From an uncultured Candidatus Saccharibacteria bacterium (GTDB taxonomy: Bacteria > Patescibacteriota > Saccharimonadia > Saccharimonadales > Saccharimonadaceae): 14,973 nt of DNA. Shown here piece after piece: positions 14,122 to 14,973 of this stretch (positions within the stretch are counted from its first letter, which is position 1; each line of letters begins with the position of its first letter). The stretch lies in the NCBI GenBank assembly GCA_948663575.1, contig CAPNAV010000021.1, positions 1 through 14,973 on the forward strand, read 5' to 3'. Position numbers and translations under genes: made by a program. The notes beneath the pieces are model-generated. The model saw only the letters and a program-made list of their open reading frames with translations, had not been told where the DNA came from and did no database searches.

Positions 14122-14853
14122 ATGATGTACATTTTGGTAGTATTTTTAACTGTAGTGCTGGCGGGAACAGGATATTTGCTGGGCTATGCTCGGCATTACA
14201 ATGTCGGCTGTCAGCGTAGGATTCGCACTAATCGGCGCGCCCTCAAGCTCTATGTACGCGTGGCTAGTATTCTTATCTGTGCGTTGACCACGGCAACCAC
14301 GGCCAGCCCTTTTTCGGATTGGGTTTACCGTCTGAATGGTGAGAAATATGTCGTAGGCATGGGGACGTTAAGTCTCTGGCTACTATGGACTTGTTTCCAC
14401 TATGCCGTATATGTCCTGACGGAGGCTGCGATTAGCAATTTTGTTAGCCTCGGCGATAAGCTCGGCCACAACATCGCTAGAGATCGCGCCACCAGATACG
14501 CTTGCCATTGCCGAGAACTCGCTAAATGTGGCAAGGATATGATCAAGTGTCCTGCGATGAACGATGCCTGCAGTATTGATTCCGCGCAGTTCGAAACCCA
14601 TAAGGTTATCAGCGCGGAAGACATTGCGTATGCACTGCGGCTACGCAAGTACACGGCCGGCAGCTTCTCTGTTCGCATGATTGGTCGGCGTATTTTTCAT
14701 CGACCGACCGGTAAGCCTAACAGTGAGCAGATGCTTGATCAGTGGATTAAGCAGATCGCGCAGGCCGAAGAGCAGGAAAAGCAGTCAATCCCAGGCAATA
14801 TTATCCAGTTCACTAAGACCATCGATGTGGTCAACCTGGACGCGAAGGGATAA
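14122..14853 (+). CDS. Hypothetical membrane protein with a cysteine cluster
   Basis: I do not recognise this 243-residue protein. Hydrophobic segments lie at about 2-22, 43-61 and 77-101, with an Arg-rich loop (QRRIRTNRR, 31-39) between the first two. The C-terminal part (about 105-243) is soluble, basic and cysteine-rich: C128, H129, C130, C136, C143 and C150, a spacing compatible with a bound metal, followed by a mainly polar, probably helical tail. GGGGG (14109-14113) eight bases upstream supports ATG 14122; ATG 14125 is an alternative. The gene has its own near-consensus promoter flanked by two inverted repeats, and a terminator. Its G+C is visibly higher than its neighbours (30 and 35 of 60 in two lines I counted, against 25 of 60 in a metG line), which hints at a different origin or strong expression selection. 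Confidence 0.75.
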   Translation: MMYILVVFLTVVLAGTGYLLGYARHYNVGCQRRIRTNRRALKLYVRVASILICALTTATTASPFSDWVYRLNGEKYVVGMGTLSLWLLWTCFHYAVYVLTEAAISNFVSLGDKLGHNIARDRATRYACHCRELAKCGKDMIKCPAMNDACSIDSAQFETHKVISAEDIAYALRLRKYTAGSFSVRMIGRRIFHRPTGKPNSEQMLDQWIKQIAQAEEQEKQSIPGNIIQFTKTIDVVNLDAKG

Positions 14854-14885
14854 TATAGCCAGCAAGAACTACCAGCAATCAAAGA

Positions 14886-14915
14886 GGTCCGCCGGAACGA
14901 ATCAGCGGGCCTTTT
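14886..14915 (+). terminator. Intrinsic terminator after the last membrane-protein gene
   Basis: GGTCCGC (14886-14892), a 12-base loop, GCGGGCC (14905-14911) and TTTT (14912-14915) form a Rho-independent terminator with a seven-pair stem containing one T-G wobble. It begins 33 bases after the TAA of the gene ending at 14853. Confidence 0.8.
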
Positions 14916-14935
14916 GTGTTGACGGCTTCCAGCCT

Positions 14936-14960
14936 CGCTCCGCTACGAAGTGGCGGAGCG
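14936..14960. repeat. GC-rich inverted repeat at the window edge
   Basis: CGCTCCGC (14936-14943), a nine-base loop and GCGGAGCG (14953-14960) are perfectly complementary. There is no T tract after it within the window. It may be a second hairpin of the terminator region or belong to whatever lies beyond the edge. Confidence 0.5.
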
Positions 14961-14973
14961 CTCAACCACCCGC

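Noticed and set aside
65..14853. Alternative genetic code with TGA as glycine
   Set aside because: All genes read full length in the standard code with no internal TGA, so recoding is not supported.
14936..14960. GC-rich hairpin at the window end as a terminator
   Set aside because: There is no T tract in the 13 bases that follow, and a proper terminator already exists at 14886-14915.

Overview
The window looks like chromosomal DNA from a Candidatus Saccharibacteria (TM7) or closely related Patescibacteria genome. This is an inference from small, tightly packed genes, moderate G+C, very short or absent mRNA leaders behind TGN-TATAAT promoters, short aminoacyl-tRNA synthetases, and many membrane or surface proteins of Gram-positive type. 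There are twelve convincing protein genes and no rRNA, tRNA, CRISPR array or transposase that I can see. All twelve end in TAA or TAG, and the standard code reads every frame through.

Layout. Positions 65-1905 hold a two-gene unit: a secreted DUF348/G5 protein with a lytic-transglycosylase-like end, then rsmA (16S rRNA dimethyltransferase). This echoes the rpfB-ksgA and yabE-ksgA neighbourhoods of Actinobacteria and Firmicutes. A proline-rich single-pass membrane protein follows (2058-2966), then metG (3239-4654). Convergent to metG is a large LTA-synthase-like phosphoglycerol transferase (7000-4943, minus), and upstream of that an aquaporin-family channel (8258-7260, minus) with its own promoter and a clear intrinsic terminator. 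A small tail-anchored protein lies at 8406-8627. The operon 8721-13957 reads pheS, pheT, a membrane-anchored FKBP-type prolyl isomerase and a thioredoxin-reductase-like flavoprotein. The last gene (14122-14853) is an unrecognised membrane protein with a cysteine cluster and higher G+C. It has an elaborate promoter region and a terminator.

Functionally the window mixes translation (rsmA, metG, pheS, pheT) with envelope work: a wall hydrolase, a polyol-phosphate polymerase, a channel and an extracytoplasmic foldase.

The most interesting non-coding signal is a dispersed palindrome, GTTGTAA-N3-TTACAAC, sometimes with extended arms. Degenerate or perfect copies occur on both sides of the LTA-synthase-like gene, and two copies 33 bases apart lie inside pheT, in an unusual low-complexity linker. 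I do not recognise it as a known operator. The second theme is a near-uniform extended -10 promoter, in several cases placed so close to the ATG that the mRNAs would be leaderless.
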